Made by a program: the position numbers and the translations under genes. A DNA stretch of 64,000 nt from Tenodera sinensis. Taxonomy: Eukaryota; Arthropoda; Insecta; Mantodea; Mantidae. The notes below the pieces were generated by a model. That model saw only the letters and a program-made list of their open reading frames with translations. It was not told the origin of the DNA and searched no databases. This document shows, in pieces, positions 62,348 to 64,000 of this stretch (its first letter is position 1; every line of letters begins with the position of its first letter). The stretch is from contig CM060962.1 in assembly GCA_030765045.1 (NCBI GenBank), forward strand, positions 216,154,031-216,218,030, given 5' to 3'.

Positions 62348-62910
62348 TAGACCAACCGAGTGGTCAGGTGGTAACGTTTGTGGCCCGCATTCGGAAGGTC
62401 GCGGGTCAATACCGCGGCAGACCTTCCTTCCCTTGATTTTTGCGGTGGTTTTTCCCGGGTCACTCAGGCGAATGCTGGGAAGGATATTTACCTTACATCC
62501 CCTGAATCACTCCCGTTCATCCATTCTCTCTAGCCGGTCTTTCCATGGTGTAAGAGTCAGAGGGGTTGCCGGTAGGATGCGCTGCGGTGGAGCTTGTGCT
62601 CTGAAAACACAGTGTTCTGCTGAGGGAAGGCGCTGTGGTTGGCTGGCTGGCCGACAGGGGAATTGATTGATTGATCAACCGGACCTTGCTCGTGGCCCGC
62701 TTTTTGTGGCGACCTGGAAGTCAGTCGGGCTGAACAACCACCTGCACCTGTTAGGGATCCACCATCTGTGATGCGTTCTAGCCGCCTGTGGAATACTTTC
62801 ATACCCTTCTTCCGGGGTCTGACGCACAATAAGCCTTCGGCTGACGTAACAGAATCCCTACCGTGACAGACAAGATAAGACAGGACAAGAAGAGATAGAC
62901 CAAGTCTTTC
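62348..62910 (+). mobile_element. tRNA-headed SINE (family I)
   Basis: The head CCGAGTGGTCAGGTGGTAAC ... GTCGCGGGTCAATACCGCGG and body CACTCAGGCGAATGCTGGG follow the family I order. The tail region is AAGATAAGACAGGACAAG-rich. Confidence 0.65.
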
Positions 62911-63329
62911 TAGGGAAACAATGTAGAGCTCATTAATATACAATTAGTACGATTAAATATCTAATATTTTGTAGCATTAGTCGTTAATGCGGTATTTCCT
63001 GTTTTGTGTTTAAGGTTTCTAGTTTTGAACAATACAGTTTTGAATTATTATGCCAGTTCTTTTTATCTCTTTAGCAGATGCAAAGATAATGTAATTCAGG
63101 GCTTTTAATTATTATAAAGTGAAATAATGAAGATTGGAGAAAATGAAACTATAAATACAGAAATAAAACGGGAAAGGTTTGAAGAAATAGATGCAGGTAA
63201 TAAAATATCTAGTTACAACAATTTCTATTAATAGCACAATATATGAAATAAATAACCGAGTGAATAAAGCAAACAATATCTATTACCAAATGTGTAATAC
63301 TATAATTTGAAAGAAAGAAGTATAAGAAA
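62911..63329. other. AT-rich sequence, nothing recognised
   Basis: No motif seen. Confidence 0.5.
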
Positions 63330-63605
63330 CATGGCAATTAAAATGTATAGAACAGCATGTTTATCTACCTTATTGAAGGGGGAACTGGATGACAGATAAA
63401 CAAAAGTAGAGTAACATCCTCAGAAATGAAATATGTTAGAAGAGTTAAGGGGAAAACAAAGAAAGAGTGAGTGAGTTTGTAGGGTTTAACGGCCCATTGA
63501 CAGAGAGACAAAGAAAGATATCTGTAAATATGACCATTAGAGAAAACCTAAATATGGACCCGCTGGTGGAAGAGGTCGATAAAAGAGATTTAAAGTGGTA
63601 TTGTG
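63330..63605 (+). pseudogene. RTE-like RT C-terminal fossil, interrupted
   Basis: The plus strand gives AIKMYRTACLSTLL, then EMKYVRRVKGKTKKDI. After a one-base frame change it continues IRENLNMDPLVEEVDKRDLK then WY. This follows the E-R-LRRV-G---KD-I-NE-IRE-LN--PL-E-I-RR-LRW-GH order of insect RT tails. The short retroposon at 63467-63507 lies inside, and the solo LTR at 63611 cuts off the rest. Confidence 0.7.
63467..63507 (-). mobile_element. Ultra-short retroposon copy 4, 41 bp
   Basis: Minus strand CTCTCTGTCAATGGGCCGTT, then AAACCCTACAAACTCACTCAC. It is flanked by a perfect 11-bp duplication, ACAAAGAAAGA (63456-63466, 63508-63518). Excision restores the RT-tail reading GKTKKDI across the site. 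Confidence 0.85.
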
Positions 63606-63610
63606 ACAAA

Positions 63611-63995
63611 TGACTAGCCTGGTTACTTTGTATGTCACTTTATTTCTTTTTAAAACTGTTAGCGAAGCACAAATACTATTACAGATCACAATTCACAACT
63701 TTCTGTTGTATCGTAACACAGCTCCTGAGCTTACAACTCACAGGTATTCTGTCTGAGTCTCCTTGACCTCCTGCACAAACAACTGCACTGTTCACAATTC
63801 AACTCTGACAATAAAGTCACTAACTTCTCGGTCCGTACCGGTTGCTTATATAGTCTCAAAATTACGGGCAACGTTTCTAGAAATCGAAGTTCCCGGCTTC
63901 CCTCATAAACAAATCTGTGAACGTTGAAAGATTCTAGAACTGTGTGCAATGATGTTGAGTCGTCCATTGTCACGTGTTGTGTAGCGGCGGTTACA
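63611..63995 (-). mobile_element. Solo LTR (~385 bp)
   Basis: On the minus strand it starts TGTAACCGCCGCTACACAAC and ends GGCTAGTCA. It has a TATA box (CTATATAAGC at 63844-63853) and a poly(A) signal AATAAA at 63639-63644, about 30 nt from the end. A 4-bp duplication CAAA flanks it (63607-63610 and 63996-63999). No adjacent gag-pol is present, so it is a solo LTR left by recombination. TG...CA ends with 4-5 bp duplications fit Ty3/gypsy-type elements, though the family is not proven. Confidence 0.75.
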
Positions 63996-64000
63996 CAAAC

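Overview
This window is repeat-rich eukaryotic DNA, almost certainly from an arthropod and most likely an insect with a large genome. The R1-clade, RTE-like and I-like non-LTR retrotransposons, the mariner/DUF4817-type, hAT and pogo-like DNA transposons, the several tRNA-headed SINE families and the very long tri- and tetranucleotide microsatellites all point that way. I found no convincing host protein-coding gene and no functional tRNA or rRNA gene. No operon or bacterial feature is present. Nearly everything recognisable is a mobile element or its remains. The species cannot be named from this sequence alone.

Layout. 1-5027: a 5'-truncated R1-clade retrotransposon (minus strand) lies inside a (TGTA)n microsatellite. 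It carries the end of gag, then endonuclease, reverse transcriptase and RNase H, and appears broken by one homopolymer indel. 5028-11250: a mariner-like element with long terminal inverted repeats, two RTE-type RT fossils, a DUF4817/DDE transposase fossil and two head-to-tail copies of an unclassified ~0.9 kb repeat (family A). 11250-20500: a short MITE, SINE-like sequence, another A copy joined to a second repeat (family Z), a 353 bp (ATT)n array and a mariner N-terminal fossil. 20500-24702: a near full-length RTE-like element with ORF1 and ORF2, several stops and frameshifts and an (ATTC)n tail. 25200-38420: SINEs of several families, A and Z copies, AAT arrays and a coiled-coil ORF fossil. 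38418-45190: ~6.8 kb of AT-rich DNA with no recognisable gene. 45190-50720: one member of a 99% identical repeat pair (the other is at 37831) ending in a poly(A) tract, a 730 bp pure (AAT)n array and a 5'-truncated I-like element with RNase H. 50745-64000: SINEs, a degenerate hAT, a complete non-autonomous hAT with 8 bp target duplications, more A copies, a pogo-like element with a nested inverted-repeat pair, and a solo LTR with TATA box and poly(A) signal.

The most notable signal is a family of extremely short retroposon-like insertions. A core of about 40 bp (GGGSYCTAATGACCTAG ... GGGCCCTTAAACCCTA) is followed by (CTCA)n. It is present at least six times, and five copies are flanked by 11-14 bp target-site duplications. 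Two of these interrupt recognisable coding fossils, and removing the insert rejoins the fossil. Three copies share the same 5' boundary and contain a GGGCCC...GGGCCC hairpin, so they do not look like random 5' truncations. The second is the placement of the R1-clade element inside (TACA)n, which matches the target preference described for the Waldo lineage.
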